Below, one piece after another: positions 7,887 through 16,428 of a DNA stretch of 64,000 bases. The stretch spans positions 434,001 through 498,000 of the forward strand of contig NZ_BMVL01000006.1 in the NCBI RefSeq assembly GCF_014650695.1, read 5' to 3'. The notes below the pieces were generated by a model. That model searched no databases and had not been told where the DNA came from. It saw nothing but the letters and a program-made list of their open reading frames with translations. Position 1 is the stretch's first letter. Every line of letters starts with the position of its first letter. The translations under genes were made by a program, and so were the position numbers. Origin of the DNA: Streptomyces avidinii (GTDB lineage: Bacteria; Actinomycetota; Actinomycetes; Streptomycetales; Streptomycetaceae).

Positions 7887-9107
7887 ATGCGGGGCGGAAG
7901 GGTTGCGGTGGTCGGCGGGAGCATCGCCGGGTGCGCCATCGCCACGGCGGTGGCACGGGCGGGCGCCGGTGAGGTCGTGGTGCTGGAACGCACGCGCGGG
8001 CGGCTCCAGGACCGGGGCGTCGGGCTGTGCATTCACAACGAGCGGGGCGCGGAGCTCGGTGCGAGCGGGGCGCTGCCCGCCGGGATCGCGGCGCACCCGC
8101 TGGAGCGGCGCCGCTGGGTGGTCCGGGACGATGCCCACGGGCCGGGCGGCCGGGTGGTCTGGGAGCAGCCGTTTCCCTTCCGCTCCTACCACTGGGGCCT
8201 GCTCTGGCACGGGCTGCGCGAGTCCGTGCCGGATTCGGTGGTCTACCGGCAGGGGGAGACGGTGACGGGCGCCGAGGGGGCGGGTGGCTCGGGCGCCGAC
8301 GTCCGGCTCGCGGGTGGTTCCGTCGAGCGGTACGACCTGGTCGTGGGCGCCGACGGGTACCGTTCGGTGGTGCGCGCGGCGCTCTGCCCGGACTCCCGGC
8401 CGGAGTACGCCGGTTACGTGTGCTGGCGCGGCAACTTCGACGCGGCGCTGCTCACCGGGCTCGGCCCGGTCGCGGACGCGTTCCCGGAGGCGGTGACCAC
8501 GGTCTGCTTCGCCGGCGGTTCCTGCGTCATCTACCGCATTCCCGGGCCCGACGGCCCGCGGGTGAACTGGGTGCTCTATGCCGCTCCGCCGCAGGACGGC
8601 AGCCTGCGCCTCGACGATCCGACGAGCTTCCCGCCCGGCGGCCTCACCCCCGCGCTGGCGCTGCAGCTGGCCGCGCTGGTCGATCGCGAGTTCCCGCCGT
8701 ACTGGGGTCGGGCGCTCGCCCTCACCGGCCCGGCGGACACCTTCGTCCAGCCCATCTACGACATGGAGACCCCGCGCGCCGCTGCCGGCCGGCTGCTGCT
8801 CGCGGGGGATGCCGCGAGCGTCGTACGCCCCCACAACACGAGCGGCGCCGCGAAGGCCCTCCAGGACGCGACCGCCCTCGCCGACGGCTGGCGCGGCTGC
8901 GGAACCTTCGAGGAGCTGCTGCGCGGGTACCAGGAGACCCGCGGCGCCGCCGGACGCGACCTGGTCGCGCTGGCCCGCCGGCTGGGACGCGCCCAGGTCG
9001 AGCGGACCCCGGCCTGGGCGAGCATGAACGGCGCCGAGATGGCCGCCTGGTGGCGGGGGCAGCTCGGCGGGTCCCCCGGGATCGGGGGCCGGGCGATGAA
9101 CCCGTAG
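7887..9107 (+). CDS. FAD-dependent monooxygenase (UbiH/PHBH type)
   Basis: 406 aa. The N-terminal dinucleotide fold has VAVVGGSIAGCAIATAV (glycine-rich FAD loop) and VVVLERT. The DG motif is LVVGADGYRSVVRAAL near residues 150-170. The GD motif that binds the FAD ribityl chain is LLLAGDAASVVRPHNTSGAA near residue 310. These are the marks of class A flavoprotein hydroxylases that use NAD(P)H and O2. Start ATG 7887 is preferred because GAGGAG lies at 7875-7880; upstream GTG 7845 and ATG 7863 are in frame but have no site. It is 55 bp after the hydrolase gene and could be cotranscribed. The substrate is unknown. Confidence 0.88.
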   Translation: MRGGRVAVVGGSIAGCAIATAVARAGAGEVVVLERTRGRLQDRGVGLCIHNERGAELGASGALPAGIAAHPLERRRWVVRDDAHGPGGRVVWEQPFPFRSYHWGLLWHGLRESVPDSVVYRQGETVTGAEGAGGSGADVRLAGGSVERYDLVVGADGYRSVVRAALCPDSRPEYAGYVCWRGNFDAALLTGLGPVADAFPEAVTTVCFAGGSCVIYRIPGPDGPRVNWVLYAAPPQDGSLRLDDPTSFPPGGLTPALALQLAALVDREFPPYWGRALALTGPADTFVQPIYDMETPRAAAGRLLLAGDAASVVRPHNTSGAAKALQDATALADGWRGCGTFEELLRGYQETRGAAGRDLVALARRLGRAQVERTPAWASMNGAEMAAWWRGQLGGSPGIGGRAMNP

Positions 9108-9124
9108 CGCGCGGCCCCCTCGGC

Positions 9125-9760
9125 TCAGCGGTCCATCGTGGTGTTGCTGGTGATCGTGCCGTCGGTGCCGGAGACGGTGACCGCGTGGCGGACTCCGTCG
9201 GAGCCGATGACCACGGCCAGCCAGGCGCTGCCGCCGCCGTCCTGGGCGACCGCGCGCAGCCCCGCCACCTTGCCGCCCGGCACCGCCGCGGCCGCCTTCT
9301 CGGCCGCCTCGCCGATGGCCAGGGAGGGGATGGGGGCGGGCGCCGGGGCTTCCTTGCCGCCCCCGTGGCGGCCCGGCCCGCCGGGCGCGTCGGGGCCCGC
9401 CGGACGGCCGGGCTCACCGGGGCCGCGTTCGTGGCGCGGTTCGGCGTTCTTCGGGCCGCCCCGGAGGCCGCCCTCGGGTCCGGGTCCGGCCCAGGCGAAG
9501 TGCGGGCCTCGCTCGACGCGCATGTGGTGGTCGTGGTGCTCGGCCGCGGCCACCGCCGTCACCACGCCGACGACCACCACGGCCGCCGCGCCCGCCGCCA
9601 CCCAGCGGGCGCTCCGGCCGCGGGGGACGAGGCGGCCCAGGGCGGCCGGCTTGCGGGCTCCGGCCTCGGGCGCAGTCTCGGGGACGACCGGATGCGCGGC
9701 CGGAGGGGCGGCATGGGCGGCGGTCTCGGCCTGCTCGGACGGCGGGACAGAATCAGACAT
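9125..9760 (-). CDS. membrane-anchored PepSY-like domain protein
   Basis: 211 aa with a short Pro/Ala-rich cytoplasmic N-terminus. One membrane helix follows (WVAAGAAAVVVVGVVTAVA, about residues 50-70), then a His-rich patch (AEHHDHHMRV), a low-complexity Gly/Pro/Arg linker, and a C-terminal ~70-residue domain. The C-terminal domain (AIGEAAEKAAAAVPGG, then VRHAVTVSGTDGTITSN) resembles PepSY folds. Such proteins commonly sit beside two-component systems in Streptomyces. Divergent transcription from the response regulator at 9896, with a phased operator between, supports regulation by it. GAGGAG precedes the ATG. Confidence 0.7.
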   Translation of the reverse strand: MSDSVPPSEQAETAAHAAPPAAHPVVPETAPEAGARKPAALGRLVPRGRSARWVAAGAAAVVVVGVVTAVAAAEHHDHHMRVERGPHFAWAGPGPEGGLRGGPKNAEPRHERGPGEPGRPAGPDAPGGPGRHGGGKEAPAPAPIPSLAIGEAAEKAAAAVPGGKVAGLRAVAQDGGGSAWLAVVIGSDGVRHAVTVSGTDGTITSNTTMDR

Positions 9761-9813
9761 ACGGGAACTCCTCAGAACAACCGGGCGTGGTGCACGGCTC
9801 GTTCCCGAGCATG

Positions 9814-9861
9814 CTGAGCGGAACCTGAAGCCCCGCTGAAGCCACCTGAAGACCTCTTCAG
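9814..9861. promoter_or_regulatory. phased CTGAAG direct repeats, candidate OmpR-type operator
   Basis: CTGAGC at 9814, then CTGAAG at 9825, 9836 and 9846, with successive spacings of 11, 11 and 10 bp, then the inverted copy CTTCAG at 9856-9861. One helical turn between copies is what OmpR/PhoB-family regulators bind as tandem half-sites. The array lies between the PepSY-like gene (minus) and the response regulator (plus), 35 bp before the latter's start. Confidence 0.65.
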
Positions 9862-9895
9862 CCGGCGGCGCGGCGGTACTGAGATCCTGTCCGGC

Positions 9896-10573
9896 ATGCG
9901 CGTACTGGTGGTGGAGGACGAACGGCGGCTCGCCGTGGCCCTGCAGCGTGGGCTGCAGTCGGAGGGGTTCTCGGTCGATGTGGCCCACGACGGGTCCCAG
10001 GGGCTGTGGATGGCCACCGAGCACGACTACGACCTGATCGTGCTCGACATCATGCTGCCCGGCCTGAACGGCTACCGGGTGTGCGCGAAGCTGCGCGCGG
10101 CAGGGAACGAGTCGGGGATCCTGATGCTCACGGCGAAGGACGGGGAGTACGACGAGGCCGAGGCCCTGGACACCGGCGCCGACGACTTCCTGTCCAAGCC
10201 GTTCTCCTACCTCGTGCTGGTCGCCCGGCTGCGCGCGCTCGGCCGGCGCACCGGCCGTCGGCGTCCCCAGGTGATGCGGTTCGGCGACCTGGTGCTCGAC
10301 CCCGCCCGGCACTCGTGTTCCCGGGGCGTGACGCAGATACGGCTGACCGCGCGGGAGTTCGCGGTGCTGGAGTGCCTGGCCCGGCGCTCCGGCGAGGTGG
10401 TGCCCAAGCGGGACATCCTGGAACAGGTGTGGGACAGCGCCTTCGACGGCGATCCCAATGTGGTCGAGGTCCACGTCAGCGCCGTCCGCCGCAAGATCGA
10501 CGCGCCGTTCGGGCGGGCCGCGCTGGAGACCGTACGCGGAGCCGGGTACCGACTGGCGGCCGACGGTGGCTGA
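9896..10573 (+). CDS. OmpR/PhoB-family response regulator
   Basis: 225 aa. The receiver domain has acidic residues in VVEDERR, phospho-acceptor Asp in LIVLDIMLPG (residue ~51), conserved Thr in ILMLTAKD and Lys in DDFLSKPF. The winged-helix DNA-binding domain (residues ~130-222) ends with NVVEVHVSAVRRKID and VRGAGYRL. It would be phosphorylated by the kinase encoded next, and the genes overlap by eight bases. The phased repeats just upstream are the probable binding site, implying autoregulation and control of the divergent PepSY-like gene. Confidence 0.93.
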   Translation: MRVLVVEDERRLAVALQRGLQSEGFSVDVAHDGSQGLWMATEHDYDLIVLDIMLPGLNGYRVCAKLRAAGNESGILMLTAKDGEYDEAEALDTGADDFLSKPFSYLVLVARLRALGRRTGRRRPQVMRFGDLVLDPARHSCSRGVTQIRLTAREFAVLECLARRSGEVVPKRDILEQVWDSAFDGDPNVVEVHVSAVRRKIDAPFGRAALETVRGAGYRLAADGG

Positions 10574-12041
10574 GCGTCCCCGCCTGCGCGAGCGCGTACG
10601 CGCCGCCCTGTACACCGGCCTGCGCGCAGTGCTGCGCCCGGCGCTGCGCCGTTGGCCGGCGCTGCGGCGGCTGCGGCGGTTGTGGCCCACCACGGTACGG
10701 GCGCGGGCGACCGTGGGCGCCAGTGCGGTGGTGGCCGTGGCCCTGGCGGTCGCCTCGTTCGCCCTCCTCGGGCTGCTGGAGGCGAACCTGCTGCGCAACG
10801 CCGAGAACGACGCCCGCCGGCAGGCCGAGAACGTGGCGCAGCTCGCCGCCACCGGCAAGCTGGGCCGCGTACGTCCGCCGGCCCGCGGCATCGACTTCGT
10901 CCAGGTGGTGGGCGCCGACGGCCGCATCCTGTTCGCCAGCCCGAACCTGGCCGGTGTGCCCGCCTTCCCGCCGCCCGCCCCCGGCGTCCCGGGGACCCGG
11001 TTCCACACGTGGCGGGTCCGCCCGATCGACGGCGAGTACCGGCAGCGGGTCGTCCAGGTCGTCACGCAGACCCCGGACGGTGTGGCCATCGTCTACGCCG
11101 GCGCCTCCCTGCGGGACGCGGACGCGGCCGACGACACCACGACCGCCGCCCTCGTCATCGGCATGCCCCTGCTGCTGGCCACCGTCGCCCTGGTGACCTG
11201 GCGGGTCACCGGCCATGCGCTCCGGCCGGTGGAGGAGATCCGGGCCGAGGTCGCCGGGATCTCCGACCGGGACCTGCACCGCAGGGTGCCGGTTCCGGCC
11301 ACCCACGACGAGGTCGCCCGGCTGGCCGAGACGATGAACGCCACCCTGGACCGGCTGGAGGCCTCCGGAATCCGGCAGCGGCAGTTCATCGCCGACGCCT
11401 CGCACGAGCTGCGCAGTCCCATCACCGTCCTGCGCACCCAGCTGGAAGTGGCCCTGGCCGTCCGGGACCCGGAGCTGTGGCCCGAGCTGATCGGCGGGGC
11501 CCTGGAGGACATCGAACGGCTCCAGCACCTCACTGCCGACCTGCTGCTGCTCGCGCGCATCGACGCGGCCCAGCCCGTGGTCACCGCTCCGCTGGATCTG
11601 ACCGCCCTGGTGCGCGAGGTGGTGGAGGGCCGCCTCGGCGACCGGGTCCCCGTACGGCTGCTGCTGGAGCCCGATGTCGAGGTCACGGCGGGCGCGCTGT
11701 GGCTCGGCCGGATCGTCACCAACCTCGTGGACAACGCGCAGCGCTACGCCGCAGGGCGCGTGGACGTCACGCTGCGCACCACGAAGGGGGCACGGCCGGG
11801 CACGGCCGTGGTGGAGGTCGTCGACGACGGCCCCGGCATCCCGGCGGCGGACCGCGAGCGGATCTTCGAACGGTTCACGCGCCTCGACGACTCGCGCAGC
11901 CGCGATCACGGCGGAGCCGGACTGGGCCTGGCCATCGCCCGCGACCTGAGCACCCACCACGGGGGCACCCTGACGGCCGAGGACGGTCCGGAGGGCGGCG
12001 CCCGCCTGGTGCTGCGCCTGCCGGTCACGCGTCTGACGTGA
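10566..12041 (+). CDS. two-component sensor histidine kinase
   Basis: 491 aa from GTG 10566, overlapping the regulator's stop. TM1 is at about residues 50-75 (ASAVVAVALAVASFALLGLL), followed by a ~120-residue extracytoplasmic sensor. TM2 (ALVIGMPLLLATVALVTW) leads into HAMP. The HisKA box is FIADASHELRSPITVLRTQL, with the phospho-accepting His in SHELRSP. ATPase boxes are N (NLVDNAQRYA), G1 (VDDGPGIP), F (IFERFTRLDD) and G2 (GGAGLGLAIARDL). Membrane sensor partner of the preceding regulator. The stimulus is unknown; a paired PepSY-like protein suggests cell-envelope sensing (inference). Confidence 0.93.
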   Translation: MAERPRLRERVRAALYTGLRAVLRPALRRWPALRRLRRLWPTTVRARATVGASAVVAVALAVASFALLGLLEANLLRNAENDARRQAENVAQLAATGKLGRVRPPARGIDFVQVVGADGRILFASPNLAGVPAFPPPAPGVPGTRFHTWRVRPIDGEYRQRVVQVVTQTPDGVAIVYAGASLRDADAADDTTTAALVIGMPLLLATVALVTWRVTGHALRPVEEIRAEVAGISDRDLHRRVPVPATHDEVARLAETMNATLDRLEASGIRQRQFIADASHELRSPITVLRTQLEVALAVRDPELWPELIGGALEDIERLQHLTADLLLLARIDAAQPVVTAPLDLTALVREVVEGRLGDRVPVRLLLEPDVEVTAGALWLGRIVTNLVDNAQRYAAGRVDVTLRTTKGARPGTAVVEVVDDGPGIPAADRERIFERFTRLDDSRSRDHGGAGLGLAIARDLSTHHGGTLTAEDGPEGGARLVLRLPVTRLT

Positions 12042-12361
12042 CGTCTGCGCCCAGCACGCGCCGCGGGGCGACCTCCGTACCGGCGGCGAGCAGGACCAGT
12101 GCGCACAGGGCGGACCGCCGCGGTGCGCACTCGCCCTCCCGGGCCGGGGAGACCCGGCGCCGCGGGTCGTGGGCGACCTCGGTGCGCGCCGTCGCCCGGT
12201 CGGCGGCCCGCGCCCGGTTGCCGTCGACACGGCATCGACTCCCCTTCCGTGACGGGTGCGGAAAACCCGGTGCCCCGGGAGGCCCGGGTCACTAGACTCT
12301 CCGTGCGCGCTGCCGACAGGGCACCGCGCCCATGCCGAGTGAAGAGAAGGGGAGCCGCGCC
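12042..12361. other. gap with promoter for the EF-G leader
   Basis: No gene recognised. Near its right end the sequence carries a TAGACT -10 candidate (12293-12298) that would start a transcript running through the small upstream ORF and the hairpin ahead of the EF-G-like gene. Confidence 0.45.
12293..12298 (+). promoter_or_regulatory. candidate -10 (TAGACT) upstream of EF-G leader
   Basis: TAGACT fits the Streptomyces -10 pattern TAgnnT. A start near 12305 would give a ~365-nt leader to the EF-G gene, containing the 39-codon ORF and the 17-bp hairpin. No good -35 is visible, so the call rests on one element. Confidence 0.4.
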
Positions 12362-12481
12362 ATGTGCACGTACCGCACTGCCGCCTTCGCTCCCCCGTCC
12401 CGGTACGACGTGATCCCGGTGTCTCGCAGCGCGCGGTGCCCGCTGCGCGGCCGGCACCGTATGCCCGTGACCCGTTCCTAG
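12362..12481 (+). CDS. 39-aa upstream ORF (candidate leader peptide)
   Basis: ATG 12362 follows AAGGGGAG at good spacing. It encodes a basic 39-residue peptide (begins MCTYRTAAFAPPSRYDV, ends RHRMPVTRS) stopping at TAG 12479-12481. No known domain. It lies ~190 bp before the EF-G-like gene and immediately before tandem 15-bp repeats and a very stable hairpin, the layout of attenuators that control ribosome-protection or translation-factor genes. Function as a sensing leader peptide is inference; a stand-alone small protein is the alternative. Confidence 0.5.
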   Translation: MCTYRTAAFAPPSRYDVIPVSRSARCPLRGRHRMPVTRS

Positions 12482-12513
12482 GGTTCCGTTCCCTTCCCGG
12501 GTTCCGTTCCCTT
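12481..12513 (+). repeat. tandem 15-bp repeat in EF-G leader
   Basis: GGGTTCCGTTCCCTT occurs at 12481-12495 and again at 12499-12513 (period 18), beginning inside the stop codon of the small upstream ORF. It may help form alternative RNA pairings. Confidence 0.6.
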
Positions 12514-12549
12514 CTCGCCCTCCGCAGGCCCGTGAGCCGCAATCCCGTA

Positions 12550-12586
12550 CGTCCTCCTGCCCGGACCCCGTCCGGACAGGAGGACG
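12550..12586 (+). promoter_or_regulatory. 17-bp leader hairpin, candidate attenuator
   Basis: Arms 12550-12566 and 12570-12586 pair over 17 positions with a single C-A mismatch and a 3-nt loop. No U-tract follows. Lying between a small ORF and the EF-G start, it could terminate or stall transcription unless ribosomes on the upstream ORF alter folding. Confidence 0.55.
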
Positions 12587-12670
12587 GCGGCTGCGCCCGG
12601 CCGCGGCGGCGTCCCGGGTCGGGAAATCGCGCTGTCCCCTTCCCTCAGCACACTCGAAAGGCCTCGGGCC

Positions 12671-14746
12671 ATGCGCGCCAACAGGCAGCCCCACGACACC
12701 ACTTCCCCCGCCGCCGTCCGCAACCTGGGCATCCTCGCCCACGTCGACGCAGGCAAGACCACCATCACCGAACGGATCCTGTTCGCGACCGGTGCCATCC
12801 ACAAGCGGGGCGAGGTCCATCACGGCACGACCGTCACCGATTACGACGCCCAGGAACGCGATCGCGGCATCACCATCTTCGCCGCGGCCGTGAGCTGCGC
12901 CTGGGCCGGTCACCGCGTCAACCTGATCGACACCCCGGGTCACGTCGACTTCTCGGACGAGGTCGAGCGTTCCCTGCGGGTGCTGGACGGGGCCGTCGCG
13001 GTCTTCGACGCCGTCGCCGGGGTCGAGCCGCAGAGCGAGACGGTGTGGCGGCAGGCGGACCGGCACGGTGTGCCGCGGATCGCGTTCGTCAACAAGCTGG
13101 ACCGGGCGGGCGCCGACCTCGACACGGCCGTCGCGTCGATCCGCGGGCGGCTGGGCGTCGTACCCCTGGTGGTTCAGCTGCCCATCGGAGCGGAGGACTC
13201 CTTTACCGGTGTCGTCGACCTGCTGGGAATGCGCGCGCTGAGCTGGCAGGCCGGCTCCGACACGTACCAGGAGGGGCCGGTGCCCGAGGCGCTGCGCGAG
13301 GAGGCCGCCGGGCGGCGCCGGCTGCTGGAGGAGACGGTGGCCGAACTGCACGCCGACGCCCTGGAGGAGTTCTGCTCGGCCTCGGCCCTGACGGAGCGCA
13401 CCCTGGTGCGCGCCCTGCGGGAGCTGACGCTGCGCGGGGACGGTGTGGTGGTGCTGTGCGGCTCGGCGTACCGCAACCGCGGCATCGAACCGTTGCTGGA
13501 CGCGGTCCTCGCGTACCTGCCGTCGCCGTCCGACATGCCTCCGGTACGGGGCCAGGCGCCGGACGGTGCGGAGCAGGAGCGCGCGCCCGACCCGGCCGCG
13601 CCGTTCGCGGCCCTCGCCTTCAAGGTGACGGCGACGGCGACCGGCCGGCTCACCTACCTACGGGTCTACGCGGGCACCCTGCGCAAGGGCGCGACGGTAC
13701 TGGACGCGGCCACGGGCCGTACGGAACGGGTCGGCCGGATCCTGCGGGTCCAGGCCGACCGGCACGAGGAACGGGAGGAGGCGGTGGCCGGTGACATCGT
13801 CGCGGTGGTCGGGCTGAAGGCCGCCCGGGCGGGCACGACACTGTGCGCGCCGGGCGCACCGCTGGTCCTCGAACCTCCGTCGGTGGCCGAGCCGGTGGTG
13901 TCGGTCGCGGTCGAGGCCCGTCGCAGCACGGACACGGGTCGGCTGTCGGCGGCGCTGGCGCGGCTCGCCGAGGAGGACCCGTCGCTGGTGGTGCGGTCCG
14001 ATGCGGAGAGCGGCCAGACCGTGCTGTCGGGGATGGGCGAGCTGCACCTGGAGGTCGCGGTGGAGAAGATCCGCAGCGGCCACGGCGTGGAGGTCGTCGT
14101 CGGCCGGCCGCAGGTCTCCTACCGGGAGACCGTCGTGCGCGGAGTGACCGGTCTGATCCACCGGCACGTCAAACAGGACGGTGGCGCGGGCCAGTTCGCG
14201 CACGTCGTCCTCGACGTCGAGCCGCTGGACGAGCCGTGCTTCGAGTTCCGGTCGACGGTCGTCGGCGGGCGGGTACCGCAGGAGTACGCGCGCGCAGTGG
14301 AGGCCGGATGCCGGGACGCGCTCGCCGAGGGCCCGCTCGGCGGGTTCCCGGTGACGGGGCTGCGGGTCACGCTCACCGACGGGGCGACGCACTCCAAGGA
14401 CTCCTCGGAGATGGCGTTCCGGGCGGCGGGCCGGTTCGGGCTGCGCGAAGCCCTGCGTCTGAGCACGATGGAGCTCCTGGAGCCGCTGGCCGAGGTGACG
14501 GTGACGGTTCCGGAAGACGGTGTGGGCGGCGTCCTGGGTGATCTCGCGGCCCGCCGCGGCCGGGTGTCCGCTTCCACGGCGGAGGCCGGGACCGCGGTGA
14601 TCACGGCGGCCGTGCCGCTGGCCGAGCTCTTCGGCTACGCGTCCCGGCTGCGCGGCCGGACGCAGGGCCGGGGCACCTTCACCACCCGGCCGGCCGGTCT
14701 CGCACCGGTACCGGCCTCGGTGGCGGGAGCCCTGCCGGCTCGGTGA
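12671..14746 (+). CDS. second elongation factor G (FusA2-type translational GTPase)
   Basis: 691 aa, near full EF-G length. G1 is AHVDAGKTTITERIL, switch I is DRGITIFAAAV, G3 is DTPGHVDFSDEVERSL, G4 is VNKLD. Domain II follows (~300-390). Domain III carries SGMGELHLEVAVE, and domains IV-V end near the C-terminus. The RGITI effector motif and five-domain order fit EF-G and related ribosome-protection factors. The usual housekeeping context (rpsL-rpsG-tuf) is absent, so this is a paralogue; such copies act in translocation, recycling or antibiotic tolerance. The Shine-Dalgarno is weak (AAAGG) and the leader may attenuate expression. A role in drug resistance is not shown by sequence. Confidence 0.85.
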   Translation: MRANRQPHDTTSPAAVRNLGILAHVDAGKTTITERILFATGAIHKRGEVHHGTTVTDYDAQERDRGITIFAAAVSCAWAGHRVNLIDTPGHVDFSDEVERSLRVLDGAVAVFDAVAGVEPQSETVWRQADRHGVPRIAFVNKLDRAGADLDTAVASIRGRLGVVPLVVQLPIGAEDSFTGVVDLLGMRALSWQAGSDTYQEGPVPEALREEAAGRRRLLEETVAELHADALEEFCSASALTERTLVRALRELTLRGDGVVVLCGSAYRNRGIEPLLDAVLAYLPSPSDMPPVRGQAPDGAEQERAPDPAAPFAALAFKVTATATGRLTYLRVYAGTLRKGATVLDAATGRTERVGRILRVQADRHEEREEAVAGDIVAVVGLKAARAGTTLCAPGAPLVLEPPSVAEPVVSVAVEARRSTDTGRLSAALARLAEEDPSLVVRSDAESGQTVLSGMGELHLEVAVEKIRSGHGVEVVVGRPQVSYRETVVRGVTGLIHRHVKQDGGAGQFAHVVLDVEPLDEPCFEFRSTVVGGRVPQEYARAVEAGCRDALAEGPLGGFPVTGLRVTLTDGATHSKDSSEMAFRAAGRFGLREALRLSTMELLEPLAEVTVTVPEDGVGGVLGDLAARRGRVSASTAEAGTAVITAAVPLAELFGYASRLRGRTQGRGTFTTRPAGLAPVPASVAGALPAR

Positions 14747-14759
14747 CGACGCGGTTGCC

Positions 14760-14795
14760 GCCCGACCCGCCCCCACTCGTGGGGGCGGGTCGGGC
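14760..14795 (+). terminator. intrinsic terminator after EF-G gene
   Basis: Perfect 16-bp inverted repeat (14760-14775 with 14780-14795) and a 4-nt CTCG loop, directly downstream of the EF-G stop. Very stable and typical of actinomycete U-less terminators. Confidence 0.8.
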
Positions 14796-14852
14796 CACGC
14801 CCTGCCATTAGGCTGCGTCCTTCGGGGGTCCCAGCAGACAGGCAAGGTGAAC

Positions 14853-15395
14853 ATGTTCGAGTCGGTGCAGGAAAATCCCTACCCTGACAGCCACGTCCTC
14901 GGCGAGGGCCCCGAGCCGCACCCACTGCTGCGGCCCGTCCTGCCGCTGCTGGGACGGTGGCACGGCCGGGGGCAGGGCCAGTACCCGACGCTCGAGAAGG
15001 ACTTCGCCTACGAGCAGGAGGTCAGCTTCAGCCACGACGGCCGTCCCTTCCTCCGCTACGAGGCCCGCGCCTGGCTGATCGACGCCTCCGGGGCACCCGT
15101 ACGGCCGGCGGGGCGCGAGGCCGGGTGGTGGCGGGTGACGCCCGATGCCGGCCTGGAGGTCGTGCTCGCCCATCCCACCGGCATCGTCGAGACGTATGTC
15201 GGACGGGTGTCCGGCACGGAGATCGAGATCGAGACCAAGGACGTGGCGCTGACCCCGCTGGCCAAGGAGGTCACCGGCACGCGGCGGCACTACACGGTGG
15301 GGGACGGCGAGCTGACGGTCGTTCACGACATGGCCGCGGTGGGACAGCCCCTGCAGCACCACCTGACGACGCACCTGCGCAAGCGGTCCGCCTGA
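14853..15395 (+). CDS. nitrobindin family heme-binding protein (FABP-like, DUF1794)
   Basis: 180 aa. The N-terminal PLLGRWHGRGQGQYPTL is the GxWxGxG signature of the nitrobindin beta-barrel. HMAAVGQ-type residues near the C-terminus lie where the heme-liganding His is expected (VHDMAAVGQPLQHHL). Family members bind ferric heme and isomerise peroxynitrite. ATG 14853 is preferred over GTG 14847 because AAGG lies five bases upstream. A TAGGCT -10 candidate is at 14809-14814. Standing alone between a terminator and a deacetylase gene, it is probably monocistronic. Confidence 0.85.
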   Translation: MFESVQENPYPDSHVLGEGPEPHPLLRPVLPLLGRWHGRGQGQYPTLEKDFAYEQEVSFSHDGRPFLRYEARAWLIDASGAPVRPAGREAGWWRVTPDAGLEVVLAHPTGIVETYVGRVSGTEIEIETKDVALTPLAKEVTGTRRHYTVGDGELTVVHDMAAVGQPLQHHLTTHLRKRSA

Positions 15396-15519
15396 TACGC
15401 CCCTTTCCCGGCGGGCCACTCGGAGATCACCCGGGTGCCCCGGCACGGCTGCGGGAGGTGCGGACCGTGTCATCGCATAGTCGGTGGCAGGCCCGAGCCG
15501 AAGGCCGTGACCGTGGGGA

Positions 15520-16326
15520 GTGACCGTGGTGCTTGTGGGACGACGCGCCGCCCTGGCGGCCCTGGTGTGTGCGGGGGCCGCCGGGTTCGTGCCCGGCGCC
15601 GGTGCCTCGGCAGAGGCATCGGCAAGGGCATCGGCAACGCCAGGGGCCGCGGCTGCCCGCGCCGCCGCCACCGCCGGTCCGCACCCGCCGGCCTCGCTCC
15701 TCGGCGATGAGATCCGCCGACTCCCCACGTCCCGCAAGGCGCTGGCCCTCACCTTCAACGCCGCCTGGGACGATGCCGGGGTCGACACGGTGCTGGCCGA
15801 ACTGCGGCGGCGAAAGCTGCCCGCCACCTTCTTCCCGACCGGCGAGTTCGCCGAAGCCGAACCGGCGGCGGTGCGCGCCGTGGCGGACGCGGGGCACGGC
15901 CTCGGCAACCACTCGTACAGCCACCCTTACTTCGACGACCTGAGCACGGCGGAGCGGGCCGACGAGGTGCGTGCCGCCGATGCGGCCGTCCGGAAGGCGT
16001 CCGGGACCGAGCCGCTGCCGCTCTTCCGGTTCCCGTACAGCTCCACCACCCCGGAGTCAATCGCCGATGTCAACGCGCTGGGCTACGCGGCGATCGAGTT
16101 CAGCGCCGACACCAACGGCTATCTCGGCCCGGAGGGCGGCATGAGCGTGGACCGTGCCGTCCGGCGTGCCGTCGAGGCCTTCGCCCCGGGGGCGATCATC
16201 CAGATGCACGTCGGGAGCCACGGGGACGGAGTCGTCCTCGACGCCGAGGCCCTTCCACTGATCATCGACGCTGCCCTGGCCGACGGCTACGAGGTCATCG
16301 ACCTGCGCCGGTTCCTCGAAGCCTGA
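15520..16326 (+). CDS. secreted polysaccharide deacetylase (NodB-like)
   Basis: 268 aa from GTG 15520. An Ala-rich export signal (RRAALAALVCAGAAGFVPGAGASA) is followed by an Ala-rich linker. NodB motifs: motif 1 is the variant LTFNAAWDDAGVD (the usual T-F-D-D is expanded, aspartates retained), motif 2 is GNHSYSHPYF (metal-binding His pair), motif 3 is LFRFPYSS, motif 5 is IIQMHVGS. Such enzymes remove acetyl groups from peptidoglycan, chitin or exopolysaccharide at the cell surface. The expanded first motif is like that of PdaA/PdaB-type or non-canonical members; activity is likely but substrate unknown. Confidence 0.85.
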   Translation: MTVVLVGRRAALAALVCAGAAGFVPGAGASAEASARASATPGAAAARAAATAGPHPPASLLGDEIRRLPTSRKALALTFNAAWDDAGVDTVLAELRRRKLPATFFPTGEFAEAEPAAVRAVADAGHGLGNHSYSHPYFDDLSTAERADEVRAADAAVRKASGTEPLPLFRFPYSSTTPESIADVNALGYAAIEFSADTNGYLGPEGGMSVDRAVRRAVEAFAPGAIIQMHVGSHGDGVVLDAEALPLIIDAALADGYEVIDLRRFLEA

Positions 16327-16428
16327 CGAGTGACTCGGGCCGGCGAGGGGCGGGCACGCGCATATCGGTGCGCACCGAGCCCGCGGACCGCGTAATGTCG
16401 CCCCGTTGATCCCGGGGAGAGGACGTTC

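Noticed and set aside
5267..8032. 921-codon minus-strand frame opposite the glycoside hydrolase
   Set aside because: No domain pattern; antisense of a clear secreted enzyme with signal peptide.
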